Assembly (NCBI RefSeq): GCF_011758765.1
Contig: NZ_JAANOU010000001.1
Location: 5,270,001-5,334,000, forward strand
Source: Amycolatopsis viridis
GTDB taxonomy: Bacteria; Actinomycetota; Actinomycetes; Mycobacteriales; Pseudonocardiaceae
Direction: 5' to 3'
DNA: 64,000 bases
Shown here: positions 50,679-58,668 of the stretch, in pieces
How the letters are laid out: each line of letters starts with the position of its first letter
Position numbering within the stretch: position 1 is the stretch's first letter
Notes under the pieces: model-generated
The model's database searches: none
What the model was told of the DNA's origin: nothing
Seen by the model: only the letters and a program-made list of their open reading frames with translations
Position numbers and translations under genes: made by a program

Positions 50679-51039
50679 TTCCTCACACCACGAAGTTCAC
50701 CATCACCACATCCGCTGCACGCGGCGTGTTGCCACCCCGCACCTGGAACGGCGCCAGGTGAGGACGGCGACTGGTCCACCGGCGCCCACTGTCCGAACTG
50801 GACTCCAGAGTGGCCCAGCTGGTGCACCTCGCCTCCGGAACGGACAGCGGGGATGTTCACCGGAGCGGCTTTCGCGGCGTCGTCGGGAAATTGGGGGCCG
50901 CGGGCGGATGCGTTGGTACGTGCGGAGTTTCGTTCGCAGGCAGCGCGCCGGCTTCGCGAGCGTCCCGGGCCGGCTCCCCGAGCATGGTCGCTTTTCGCCG
51001 GCGCCGACCGTGCACGGGGTCCGGCCCGGCCGATCTTCG
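50679..51039. other. Unassigned 360-base interval
   Basis: No gene I can support. A plus-strand frame around 50780-51158 has some protein-like composition (CPNWTPEW, NWGPRADALVRAEF) but no start with a binding site, no recognised family, and it continues into the antisense of the TetR gene. It could be decayed coding DNA. Confidence 0.4.
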
Positions 51040-51678
51040 TCATGATCCGGATCGCGCGCCGGCCTCGGCCTCGGCGCGCGGGTGGCACCGGCGCCATTCC
51101 ACGGTCGCCACTCCACCGAGCACCACGTCCACCACCCGCTCCGCCAGCTCGTCGGTGACCGGGAGGTGTCCGAACAGGACGCGGTAGTAGATGGTGGACG
51201 CGAGCATGTCCAGCGCCAGATCGAGGTCGAGCTCCGGGTCGAGGTCACCGCGCTCGATGCCGCGCCGCAGCGCCGCCGCCGTGGACGCCCGTCGCTTGTG
51301 GAAGTACTCACGCAGGAACAGCTCGGCCAGTTCCGGGTCGTCGGCCAGGTCGGCCACCAGCGCGGGCAGCACCCGGCGCCCGATCCTGGTGGTGAACGCC
51401 TCCGTCAGCGAGTGGATGCCCGCGATCAGATCGCAGTGCGTGCAGCCGGTGTCGGGCGTGGGCGTGGCGCCGACCGTGGTCACCAGGGCGTCGACGACCA
51501 GGTGCTGACGGCCGCGCCAGCGCCGCCGCAGCGCGGGCTTGCTGGTGCCGGCCCGTGCGGCCACCGCTTCCAGGGTGAGCCCCGCGTAGCCCACCTCGTT
51601 CAGCACGTCGACGGCCGCATCGCGCACGGCGACGTCGATGCGGTGGTCGCGCGGCCTGCCGGCGCGGGTGTTCGTCAC
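51040..51678 (-). CDS. TetR-family transcriptional repressor
   Basis: 212 residues from GTG 51678, seven bases after a TAGACT box (leaderless). N-terminal helix-turn-helix (AVDVLNEVGYAGLTLEAVAARAGTS, about 22-46), unusually followed by KPALRRRW. The ligand domain carries two Cys (CTHC) near residue 80. It is divergent from an MFS transporter with an inverted-repeat operator between the two genes, so it probably represses both in the absence of a drug-like ligand. Confidence 0.88.
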   Translation of the reverse strand: MTNTRAGRPRDHRIDVAVRDAAVDVLNEVGYAGLTLEAVAARAGTSKPALRRRWRGRQHLVVDALVTTVGATPTPDTGCTHCDLIAGIHSLTEAFTTRIGRRVLPALVADLADDPELAELFLREYFHKRRASTAAALRRGIERGDLDPELDLDLALDMLASTIYYRVLFGHLPVTDELAERVVDVVLGGVATVEWRRCHPRAEAEAGARSGS

Positions 51679-51685
51679 GGCGTCC

Positions 51686-51724
51686 AGTCTACCACTTGCG
51701 TTACGTTCCGGAACGGAACATAAT
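51686..51724. promoter_or_regulatory. Overlapping divergent promoters and operator for tetR/MFS
   Basis: Plus strand: TTGCGT (51696-51701), 17 bases, CATAAT (51719-51724), seven bases, GTG of the MFS gene. Minus strand: TAGACT (51691-51686), seven bases, GTG of tetR. Between them TTACGTTCC (51701-51709) and GGAACATAA (51715-51723) form an imperfect inverted repeat (7 of 9), containing the palindrome GTTCCGGAAC. Confidence 0.7.
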
Positions 51725-51731
51725 TGTCCCC

Positions 51732-53072
51732 GTGTCCATCACCTCGACATCAGAAGGCGTGTTCTCGCCCCGCTACCGCGCCCGCACGGCCGGCATCGTG
51801 CTCACCGTGGGACTCGTCGCGCTCGAATCCCTCGGCGTGGCGACCATCCTGCCGGACATCGCGCGCGGGCTCGGTGGCCTCGGCTCCTACGGCTGGGGCC
51901 TGGCTGCGTTGATGCTGGCGAACATCGTCGGCACCGTGCTGGCCGGGCACGCCGCCGACCGCGGCGGTCCGGCCCGGCCGCTGGCACTGGGCCTGGTGTC
52001 GTTCGCCGCCGGCAGCGTGGTGGCCGGGCTCGCCCCGACGTGGCCGCTGTTCCTGGTCGGCCGGTTCGTGCAGGGGCTCGGCGTGGGCGCGGTGATGGCG
52101 ATGGCCTACACGCTGATCGGCCTGGTCTACCCCGAACGGCTGCGCGCCCGGATGTTCGCGCTGTTGTCCTCGGCGTGGACCATTCCGTCCCTGGTCGGCC
52201 CGGTGGTCGCCGCGACGGTCGCGAGCACGATCGGCTGGCGGTGGGTTTTCCTGTTCATGATCCCGCTGGCCGCGCTGGCCGCCTGGGGCATGCTGCCCGG
52301 TCTCGAGCGGCGGGAGCCCGGCCCCGCGGTCACGTCCCGGTGGCGACCGCTGATCGGCAGCATCGCGCTCACCGCCGGCACCGGCCTGCTCCTGGCCGCG
52401 CTGGAGCTGCGCACTATCGCCCTGCTGGCGCCGCTCGCCGTGGCCGGGCTGGCGGTCGCCGTGGTCGCGCTGCGGCAGGTCACCCCGGCCGGGACCCTCG
52501 CCGTGCGACGGGGCGTACCCGCCGGGGTGGTCGTCCGGTTCCTGCTGTGCGCGGTGTACTTCGGCACCGAGGCGTTCCTCCCACTGGGGCTGACCCAGCT
52601 CCGGCACCTCGACGCGTTCGAGGCGGGACTGGGCCTCTCGGCGGGTGCGCTCACCTGGGTGGCCGGGTCCGCGCTGCAGGCCAAGTGGGATCGCCACCGG
52701 CGGGTCACCGTGGCGCTGGGGTTCGCGGTTCTGGTCGCCGGCGTCGCGGTGCTGGCGTTCGGTGTGCTCGTGGGCCCGGGACTGCTCGCTGTGCTCGGGT
52801 GGGCGATCGGCGGGGTGGGCATGGGGGCTGCGTTCAACGCCGCCACCACCGAGACGCTCGGCCGCACGCCGGAGGAGCAGCAGGGGTCGGTCAGCGCGTC
52901 GCTCCAGCTGGCCCAGACACTCGCGACGGCCGTCGCGAGTGGACTCGGCGGTGCGCTGATCGCCCACCAGGGCCCGGTGCCCGGCGCGTTCCTGGTGGTC
53001 TTCCTCGGCACCGCGATCCTCGGGCTCGCCGGGGTCGTCGTGGCCCGGCGACTCAGCGGAGCGGACGTGTGA
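51732..53072 (+). CDS. MFS drug-type efflux transporter
   Basis: 446 residues from GTG 51732; the in-frame TTG at 51696 is part of the promoter. About 12-14 membrane helices. Motif A is in the loop after helix 2 (GHAADRGGPARPL) and a motif C-like GxxxGPVVAA is in helix 5, typical of proton-driven drug efflux. It is predicted to be controlled by the divergent TetR protein. The substrate cannot be inferred. Confidence 0.88.
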   Translation: MSITSTSEGVFSPRYRARTAGIVLTVGLVALESLGVATILPDIARGLGGLGSYGWGLAALMLANIVGTVLAGHAADRGGPARPLALGLVSFAAGSVVAGLAPTWPLFLVGRFVQGLGVGAVMAMAYTLIGLVYPERLRARMFALLSSAWTIPSLVGPVVAATVASTIGWRWVFLFMIPLAALAAWGMLPGLERREPGPAVTSRWRPLIGSIALTAGTGLLLAALELRTIALLAPLAVAGLAVAVVALRQVTPAGTLAVRRGVPAGVVVRFLLCAVYFGTEAFLPLGLTQLRHLDAFEAGLGLSAGALTWVAGSALQAKWDRHRRVTVALGFAVLVAGVAVLAFGVLVGPGLLAVLGWAIGGVGMGAAFNAATTETLGRTPEEQQGSVSASLQLAQTLATAVASGLGGALIAHQGPVPGAFLVVFLGTAILGLAGVVVARRLSGADV

Positions 53073-53095
53073 TGTAAATCTCCCTCGTTCGCCGC

Positions 53096-53124
53096 TTGCC
53101 GCGAAGATCCCTCCTGGGTTAGCA
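53096..53124 (+). promoter_or_regulatory. Candidate promoter of the glycosyltransferase operon
   Basis: TTGCCG (53096-53101), 17 bases, TTAGCA (53119-53124). The -10 lies inside the left arm of the CIRCE element, the usual arrangement for HrcA-repressed promoters. Confidence 0.5.
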
Positions 53125-53145
53125 CTCTTAGCAGGAGAGTGCTAA
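53119..53145 (+). promoter_or_regulatory. CIRCE operator (HrcA binding site)
   Basis: A perfect TTAGCACTC-N9-GAGTGCTAA, arms 53119-53127 and 53137-53145, exactly the consensus. It lies 34 bases before the start codon of a glycosyltransferase gene; no chaperone gene is nearby. Confidence 0.95.
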
Positions 53146-53179
53146 CTGAAGAGAGGCCTTGACGGTCCGAGGAGGCAGC

Positions 53180-54397
53180 TTGAGCAGCGCGCATCGTCCT
53201 GCGTGGAAAGCCCGATCTGTTTCGCACCCCGCCGTGCACCGGGACAGCCATGACCGCCCGCTCCGGGTGGCGATGATCGTCCCGCCCTACTTCGACGTTC
53301 CGCCGAAGGCGTACGGCGGAGTCGAAGCCGTGGTCGCCGATCTCGCCGACGCCCTCGTCGACCGCGGGCACCGGGTCACCCTCATCGGCGCGGGCCGTCC
53401 CGGCACGAAGGCCGGGTTCGTCCCGGTGTGGGAGCGCACCGTTCCCGAACTGCTCGGCCAGCCGTACCCGGAAGTCATGCACGCGATCGCCGCGCGCCGG
53501 GCCGTGCAACGCCTCGCCACGAGCGAGGGGGTCGACGTGGTGCACGACCACTCCCTGGCCGGACCGCTCAACGCACCCGCCTACGGGGTGCCGACGGTGG
53601 TCACCGTGCACGGGCCGGTGGGCGAGGACATGGCGCGCTACTACTCGGAACTGGGCGACGACGTGCACCTGGTGGCGATCAGCGACCGGCAGCGGGAGCT
53701 CGCGCCGGAGCTCAACTGGATCGGCACCGTCCACAACGCACTGCGACTGGCGGACTGGCCCTACGAGTCCGAAAAGGACGACTACGCCCTGTTCCTCGGC
53801 CGCTTCCACCCGGACAAGGCGCCGCACCTCGCGCTCGAGGCCGCGCACCGCGCCGGGCTGCGGCTGGTGCTGGCCGGCAAGTGCGCCGAGCCGATCGAAA
53901 AGGAGTACTTCGAGCGGGAGGTCCGGCCGCGCCTGACGGACAACGACCACGTGTTCGGCGTCGCCGACGCGACCGCGAAACGGGACCTGCTCGCCAAGGC
54001 CCGCTGCCTGCTCTTCCCGATCCAGTGGGAGGAACCGTTCGGCATGGTCATGATCGAGGCGATGGCGTGCGGCACCCCGGTTGTCGCGCTGCGGTCCGGT
54101 GCGGTGCCGGAGGTCGTCGTGGACGGCGTCACCGGCCTGGTACGCGACGATCCGGCCGACCTGGTGCAGGCTCTGCACGACGTCCGCCACCTCGACCCGG
54201 CCAAGTGCCGCGCGCACGTCGCGGAGCACTTCGACGTCGCCGGGCTCGGAGCCGGCTACGAGACGGCGTACCGGCGGGCCGTCGAGGTCAGCAGCCTCCG
54301 CCGCGACTACGCCGCGCTGGACTCGGCGCTCGACCGCGCCTACGACCAGATGGACAACGGCGGCCCGGCGTTGCAGCCGTCCGGAGGGCGATCATGA
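53180..54397 (+). CDS. Family 4 glycosyltransferase downstream of a CIRCE element
   Basis: 405 residues from TTG 53180, chosen for the AGGAGG five bases upstream; TTG 53159 is possible. GT-B fold. The N-terminal acceptor domain has PPYFDVPPKAYGGVE and the C-terminal nucleotide-sugar domain has LFLGRFHPDKAPHLA and the E-x7-E motif (EPFGMVMIE). It probably transfers a hexose from a nucleotide sugar, perhaps to make a glucan, lipid or compatible-solute glycoside. It overlaps the debranching-enzyme-like gene by four bases, so they form an operon under heat-shock-type control. Confidence 0.9.
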   Translation: MSSAHRPAWKARSVSHPAVHRDSHDRPLRVAMIVPPYFDVPPKAYGGVEAVVADLADALVDRGHRVTLIGAGRPGTKAGFVPVWERTVPELLGQPYPEVMHAIAARRAVQRLATSEGVDVVHDHSLAGPLNAPAYGVPTVVTVHGPVGEDMARYYSELGDDVHLVAISDRQRELAPELNWIGTVHNALRLADWPYESEKDDYALFLGRFHPDKAPHLALEAAHRAGLRLVLAGKCAEPIEKEYFEREVRPRLTDNDHVFGVADATAKRDLLAKARCLLFPIQWEEPFGMVMIEAMACGTPVVALRSGAVPEVVVDGVTGLVRDDPADLVQALHDVRHLDPAKCRAHVAEHFDVAGLGAGYETAYRRAVEVSSLRRDYAALDSALDRAYDQMDNGGPALQPSGGRS

Positions 54398-56514
54398 CCC
54401 CGGAAGCGTTCAACGCGGGCGAGCCGGTGCCGGTGACCAGCGCGGGCGGCACGGTCACCCTCGTCGAGGGCAGCACGTTCTGCCTGTCCGGGCCGGGCGG
54501 CGACATCCAGCCGGGCACCTCGCACGGCCTGTTCTTCCGGGACGCGCGGCTGATCTCGCGGTGGGAGCTGCGGCTGGACGGGCAGCCGCCGCATCCGCTG
54601 TCGGTCATCTCGGCGGAGGCGTTCGCGGCGCAGTTCGTGCTGCGCCGCAACCCGAAACCGGGGCAAGCGGACAGCACGCTGCTGCTGGTGCGCGAACGCC
54701 TCGTCGGCGACGGTCTCCGGGAAACGATCACCCTGCGGAACCTGGGCCGGGAGAACACCGTCGCGAACCTGACGCTGCACGTCGACGCGGACTTCTCGGA
54801 CCTGTTCGCGGTCAAGGAGGGCCGGCCCGCGCACGGCGGGGCGGACGCCACGGTCGCTGGTTCGGAACTGCTGCTGCGGGACCGGTCCGACGGCTCCCGC
54901 GGCCTGTCGGTCAGTGCCACCGCCGATCCGCTGGCCGCGCCCGGCGTGCTGAACTGGCGCGTCGTCGTGCCCGCGCGCGGCGAGTGGTCGACCGAGATCG
55001 TGGTCCAGCCCACCGTCGGGAACCGGCGGGTGCGTCCGCAGTTCGACCGCGGCGAGGAGGTCGAGGCGAGCGGCCCGGCACGCAAGATCCGGGCGTGGCG
55101 GGACGTGAGCACGATGATCGCGGCCGACGACCCGGTGCTCACCCAGGTGCTGCAGCGCACCGAGAGCGACCTCGGCGCGCTGCAGATCCACGACACCAGC
55201 CAGGACGGCCGTCCGTTCGTCGCCGCCGGCGCCCCCTGGTTCATGACCCTGTTCGGCCGGGACAGCCTGCTCACCGCGTGGATGGCGCTGCCGCTGGACG
55301 TCGGCCTCGCGCTCGGCACCCTGGAGACCCTCGCCGAGTTGCAGGGCAAGCGGGTCGACCCGCTGACCGAGGAGGAGCCCGGCCGGATCCTGCACGAGCT
55401 GCGGCTCGGCCCGGACAGCGACCAGGTGCTCGGCGGCAGCCACTACTACGGCACGGTCGACGCCTCGCCGCTGTTCGTCATGCTGCTGGCCGAATGCTGG
55501 CGCTGGGGCGCGGGCGAGACCGCGGTGCGCGCTCTGCTCCCGGCCGCGGACGCGGCGCTGGACTGGCTGGAGCGCTACGGCGACCGCGACGGCGACGGGT
55601 TCGTCGAGTACCGGCGCGCAACCGACCGCGGCCTGCTCAACCAGGGGTGGAAGGACAGCTTCGACGGGATCAACGACGCGGCCGGGCGGCTGGCCACCAC
55701 GCCGATCGCGCTGTGCGAGGTCCAGGGGTACGCCTACGCGGCCTGGCTGGCGCGCGCCGAACTGGCCGACGCGTTCAACGACCCGGCCACCGCCGCCCGC
55801 TGCCGGGAACGGGCCGAGCGGTTGCGCGAGCGGTTCGCGGAGAAGTTCTGGCTGCCCGAGCAGGGCTGGTACGCCGTGGCACTGGACGGGCGCAAGCAGC
55901 CGCTGGACGCGTTGACCAGCAACACCACGCACTGCCTGTGGTCGGGCATCGCCACCGACGAGCACGCCGCCGTGCTGATCGAGCGGCTCAGCCGGCCGGA
56001 GATGGACAGCGGGTTCGGGTTGCGCACGCTGTCCACGGCGATGGGCGCCTACAACCCGATGAGCTACCACAACGGCTCGGTGTGGCCGCACGACACGGCC
56101 ATCGCCGTGGCCGGCTTGCTGCGCTATGCGCACCTACCGGGCGCGGTGGAGCTGGCGCAACGCCTCGCGACGGGACTGCTGGACGCGGCGGCCGCGTTCG
56201 GCGGGCGGCTGCCCGAGCTGTTCTGCGGTTTCGCCCGGTCGGAGTTCAGTCCCCCGATCCCCTATCCGACGTCGTGTTCGCCGCAGGCGTGGGCGAGTGC
56301 GGCGCCGCTGCTGCTCGTACGGTCGTTCCTGGGGCTCGAACCGCACGTCCCGCAGCGGCGGTTGACGGTTCGCCCGCACCTGCCCGAGCGGTGGGGCCGG
56401 CTGCGCCTGTCGGATCTGCGGCTGGGCGAGCTGACCGTGCACGTCGAGGCGGACCACGACGTGGCGAAGGTGCGGGGGCTGCCGGAAGGGTGGGACCTGC
56501 GGATGACCGGGTGA
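54394..56514 (+). CDS. Glycogen debranching-type glucosidase (amylo-alpha-1,6-glucosidase family)
   Basis: 706 residues from ATG 54394 (GGAGGG upstream), overlapping the GT stop. A beta-sandwich N-terminal domain of the GDE_N_bis type (about 1-240: FCLSGPGGDIQPGTSHGLFF) is followed by an (alpha/alpha)6 barrel (about 255-640: WFMTLFGRDSLLTAW, QGWKDSFDGIND, NPMSYHNGSVWPHDTA). This is the glucosidase half of debranching enzymes; the transferase half is absent, so in this gene class it may act on short branched or capped glucans. No signal peptide is seen, so it is cytosolic. It partners the GT4 enzyme. Confidence 0.88.
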   Translation: MTPEAFNAGEPVPVTSAGGTVTLVEGSTFCLSGPGGDIQPGTSHGLFFRDARLISRWELRLDGQPPHPLSVISAEAFAAQFVLRRNPKPGQADSTLLLVRERLVGDGLRETITLRNLGRENTVANLTLHVDADFSDLFAVKEGRPAHGGADATVAGSELLLRDRSDGSRGLSVSATADPLAAPGVLNWRVVVPARGEWSTEIVVQPTVGNRRVRPQFDRGEEVEASGPARKIRAWRDVSTMIAADDPVLTQVLQRTESDLGALQIHDTSQDGRPFVAAGAPWFMTLFGRDSLLTAWMALPLDVGLALGTLETLAELQGKRVDPLTEEEPGRILHELRLGPDSDQVLGGSHYYGTVDASPLFVMLLAECWRWGAGETAVRALLPAADAALDWLERYGDRDGDGFVEYRRATDRGLLNQGWKDSFDGINDAAGRLATTPIALCEVQGYAYAAWLARAELADAFNDPATAARCRERAERLRERFAEKFWLPEQGWYAVALDGRKQPLDALTSNTTHCLWSGIATDEHAAVLIERLSRPEMDSGFGLRTLSTAMGAYNPMSYHNGSVWPHDTAIAVAGLLRYAHLPGAVELAQRLATGLLDAAAAFGGRLPELFCGFARSEFSPPIPYPTSCSPQAWASAAPLLLVRSFLGLEPHVPQRRLTVRPHLPERWGRLRLSDLRLGELTVHVEADHDVAKVRGLPEGWDLRMTG

Positions 56515-56676
56515 TCCGCATCCCCATGGGCTCGCCGCCGCCATCACGAGCGGGAACTGCCTGGTCGTCGACATGGAGACGATCTCGGCGCTGCGGGCTC
56601 CGAGAGCACCGGACATCCCGTAGGTGCTGGCGACGCTGGAGCGGGGCCTGGCCAAGCTCGGACCGCGATCGGGAAA
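56515..56676 (+). other. Short possible gene remnant after the GT/debranching operon
   Basis: In one plus frame the DNA reads GNCLVVDMETISALRAPRAP and, after an in-frame TAG, VLATLERGLAKLGPRSG. It looks like eroded coding sequence, but I cannot name a family. Confidence 0.3.
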
Positions 56677-56704
56677 AGCCTTCCCCGTTCCGGCGGGGAG
56701 GGCT
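56677..56704 (+). terminator. Terminator of the GT/debranching operon
   Basis: An 11-bp stem with one G-U pair (AGCCTTCCCCG/CGGGGAGGGCT, arms 56677-56687 and 56694-56704) followed by CTTTA. It lies 163 bases after the stop of the debranching gene. Confidence 0.75.
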
Positions 56705-56717
56705 CTTTACTGTGTGC

Positions 56718-57290
56718 ATGCTGTCGATGCCGGATCCCCTGCCCGAGTTCGGTGACGTGCGGTTGCGCCCGTTCGACGAGGGGGACGTCGACATGCTGAT
56801 CGACATGTCGGCGGATCCGTACGTGCCGTTGACCGGGACCCTGCCCGCCAACGCGACGCGGGACGAGGCGCTGGCCTACATCCGGCGGCAGCACGGCCGG
56901 TTGCGGACGGGGTACGGCTACTCGTTCTGCATCGCCGACCGGCGCAGTGGCGAGCCGTGGGGCCAGATCGGGCTGTGGCTGGCCGGGCTGGACCAGGGGC
57001 GGGCATCGGCCGGATACTGCGTCGCACCACGCAGCCGGGGGCGCGGGCTCGCCGGCCAAGCCCTGCGCGCGCTGACGCGGTTCGCCTGGACGATCGACGA
57101 GGTGCACCGGGTGGAGCTGTTCATCGAGCCGTGGAACGCGGCATCCGTGCGCACGGCGGAGGCCGCCGGGTACGAGCGGGAGGGGTATCTGCGCAGTTAC
57201 CGCGAGATCGGCGGACAACGCGTGGACATGCTGTTGTACGCGGCGGTGCGCGGGCGGCACGCGGGCACCCGGCGGCAGGCGCCCGCGTAG
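56718..57290 (+). CDS. GNAT-family N-acetyltransferase (RimJ/RimL type)
   Basis: 190 residues from ATG 56718; a TTTACT box ends six bases upstream, so the gene may be leaderless. The acetyltransf_3 pattern is clear: RLRPFDEGDVDMLIDM at the start, SFCIADRRSGEPWGQIGL in the middle, acetyl-CoA-binding RSRGRGLAGQAL (Q/RxxGxG/A), then VELFIEPWNAASVRTAEAAGYEREG. It probably acetylates an amino group on a small molecule or a protein N-terminus. The C-terminus is basic. It stands alone between two terminator or repeat blocks. Confidence 0.9.
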   Translation: MLSMPDPLPEFGDVRLRPFDEGDVDMLIDMSADPYVPLTGTLPANATRDEALAYIRRQHGRLRTGYGYSFCIADRRSGEPWGQIGLWLAGLDQGRASAGYCVAPRSRGRGLAGQALRALTRFAWTIDEVHRVELFIEPWNAASVRTAEAAGYEREGYLRSYREIGGQRVDMLLYAAVRGRHAGTRRQAPA

Positions 57291-57297
57291 CCGGGCG

Positions 57298-57372
57298 TCA
57301 CAGCCGCGCGCTGATGTCCTCCTCGGACAGCGCGTCCACCTCCGGGTCGATCTCCGCCACCTGCTCCAGTCG
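57298..57372 (-). pseudogene. Protein C-terminal remnant abutting the 21-base array
   Basis: On the minus strand the frame ends RLEQVAEIDPEVDALSEEDI then SARL-stop, a hydrophilic, helix-like, coding-looking C-terminus. Directly upstream its frame runs into the repeat array, where only 21-base-period peptides (PGVVFAV) are found. No proper start or 5' gene body exists, so an unknown gene may have been replaced or broken by the array. Confidence 0.4.
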
Positions 57373-57379
57373 CCCGGCA

Positions 57380-57662
57380 CGGCAACACGACGCCCGGCAC
57401 GGCAACACGACGCCCGGAGCGGCAAACACGGCGGCCGGGACGGCAAACACGACGCCCGGGACGGCAAACACGACGCCCGGCACGGCAACACGACGCCCGG
57501 AGCGGCAAACACGGCGGCCGGGACGGCAAACACGACGCCCGGGACGGCAAACACGACGCCCGGGACGGCAAACACGGCGGCCGGAGCGGCAGACACGGTG
57601 CCCGAAACGGCAAACACGGCGGCCGGAACGGCAGACACGGCGGCCGGAGCGGCGAACACGGC
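57380..57662 (-). repeat. Direct 21-base repeat array B, 14 units
   Basis: Fourteen head-to-tail units of CGGCAAACACG(A/G)CGCCCGGGA type: unit starts are 57380, 57400, 57420, 57441, 57462, 57483, 57503, 57524, 57545, 57566, 57587, 57608, 57629 and 57650 (the last partial). Lengths are 21 bases except three 20-base units that lack one A. The array fills the gap between the convergent ends of the GNAT and ligD-polymerase genes. It is the same unit as array A, here all in one orientation. Confidence 0.92.
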
Positions 57663-57672
57663 GCGCTGTGGG

Positions 57673-58668
57673 CTAGTCCTTCTTCGCGCGGCTGGGGGCG
57701 ACGCGGGGCGGCTCGTTCGGCTGTTTCGGGTAGACGGGTGGCCAGGGCGCGTCCATCAGGCCCGCCGCCATGTCCCGTTCGGACATCTCCAGCAGCGGCT
57801 CGATGGACTGCGGCCGCGTGTACATCGCGGCCCACGGGTCGCCGCGCCGGGACACCAGCTCCGGTACCGTCGTCAGGGTCAGTTCCGCCGGCTCCACAGT
57901 GGACAGCTCGTCCCAGCCGATGGGTGTCGACACCTGCCCACCCGGCCGCGGCCGCACGCACCACGCGCCGAACACCGTCTTGTGCGGTGCGTTCTGGTTG
58001 AAGTCCACGAAGACCCGCGCCCCGCGTTCCTCCTTCCACCACTGCGCGGTGATCAGCTCCGGGTGCCGCCGCTCCAGCTCCCGCGCGAGCGCGACGGCGG
58101 CGGCACGTACCTGGTACGAGTCCCACCGGGGCTCCAGCGCCACGTACACGTGCAGCCCACGCGAGCCGGTCGTTTTGAGGAACGACGCGATGCCCAGCGA
58201 GTCGAGCAGGTCCCTGGCCAGCACCGCCGCCTCCCGGACCTGCGCGAAGCTCACCCCCGGCGACGGGTCGAGGTCGATCCGCAACTCGTCGGTGTACGAG
58301 GGCTCCGACGCGCGGTAGGGCCACACGTGGAACCCGATGCACCCGAGGTTCACCGCCCACAGAATGTGTGCCAGGTCGGCCGCCACCAGCGCGTCGGAGG
58401 TCGTGCCGTTCGGCGTCGACACGACCGTCGTCCGCACCCAGGACGGCGTGGACTTCGGCACCCGCTTCTGGAACCACGACTTGCCGCTCGCACCGTCCGG
58501 GTACCGCTCCAGCAGCAGCGGCCGGTCCCGCAGTGTGTTCATCAGCGGGCCCTCGACCGCCTGGTAGTACCGCACCAGGTCGAGTTTGGTTTCGCCGCGT
58601 TCGGCGAAGTACACCTTGTCCGGCGACGAGATGCTGACCTCGGTGCCCTCGATGGGAACGGCGCTCAC
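57673..58668 (-). CDS. ligD: LigD-type DNA polymerase/primase (PrimPol) domain protein
   Basis: 331 residues from GTG 58668, which overlaps the ligase stop (GTGA). It matches the polymerase domain of bacterial NHEJ LigD as a separate protein: catalytic Asp pair in LRIDLDPSPG, TGSRGLHVYVAL and FVDFNQNAPHKT motifs. It adds nucleotides and fills gaps at double-strand breaks. Its 3' end is 11 bases from repeat array B. No phosphoesterase domain and no ku gene are present in the window. Confidence 0.92.
   Translation of the reverse strand: MSAVPIEGTEVSISSPDKVYFAERGETKLDLVRYYQAVEGPLMNTLRDRPLLLERYPDGASGKSWFQKRVPKSTPSWVRTTVVSTPNGTTSDALVAADLAHILWAVNLGCIGFHVWPYRASEPSYTDELRIDLDPSPGVSFAQVREAAVLARDLLDSLGIASFLKTTGSRGLHVYVALEPRWDSYQVRAAAVALARELERRHPELITAQWWKEERGARVFVDFNQNAPHKTVFGAWCVRPRPGGQVSTPIGWDELSTVEPAELTLTTVPELVSRRGDPWAAMYTRPQSIEPLLEMSERDMAAGLMDAPWPPVYPKQPNEPPRVAPSRAKKD

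Noticed and set aside
57380-57662. Possible CRISPR array
   Set aside because: Units follow each other directly with no unique spacers, and there are no cas genes in the window.
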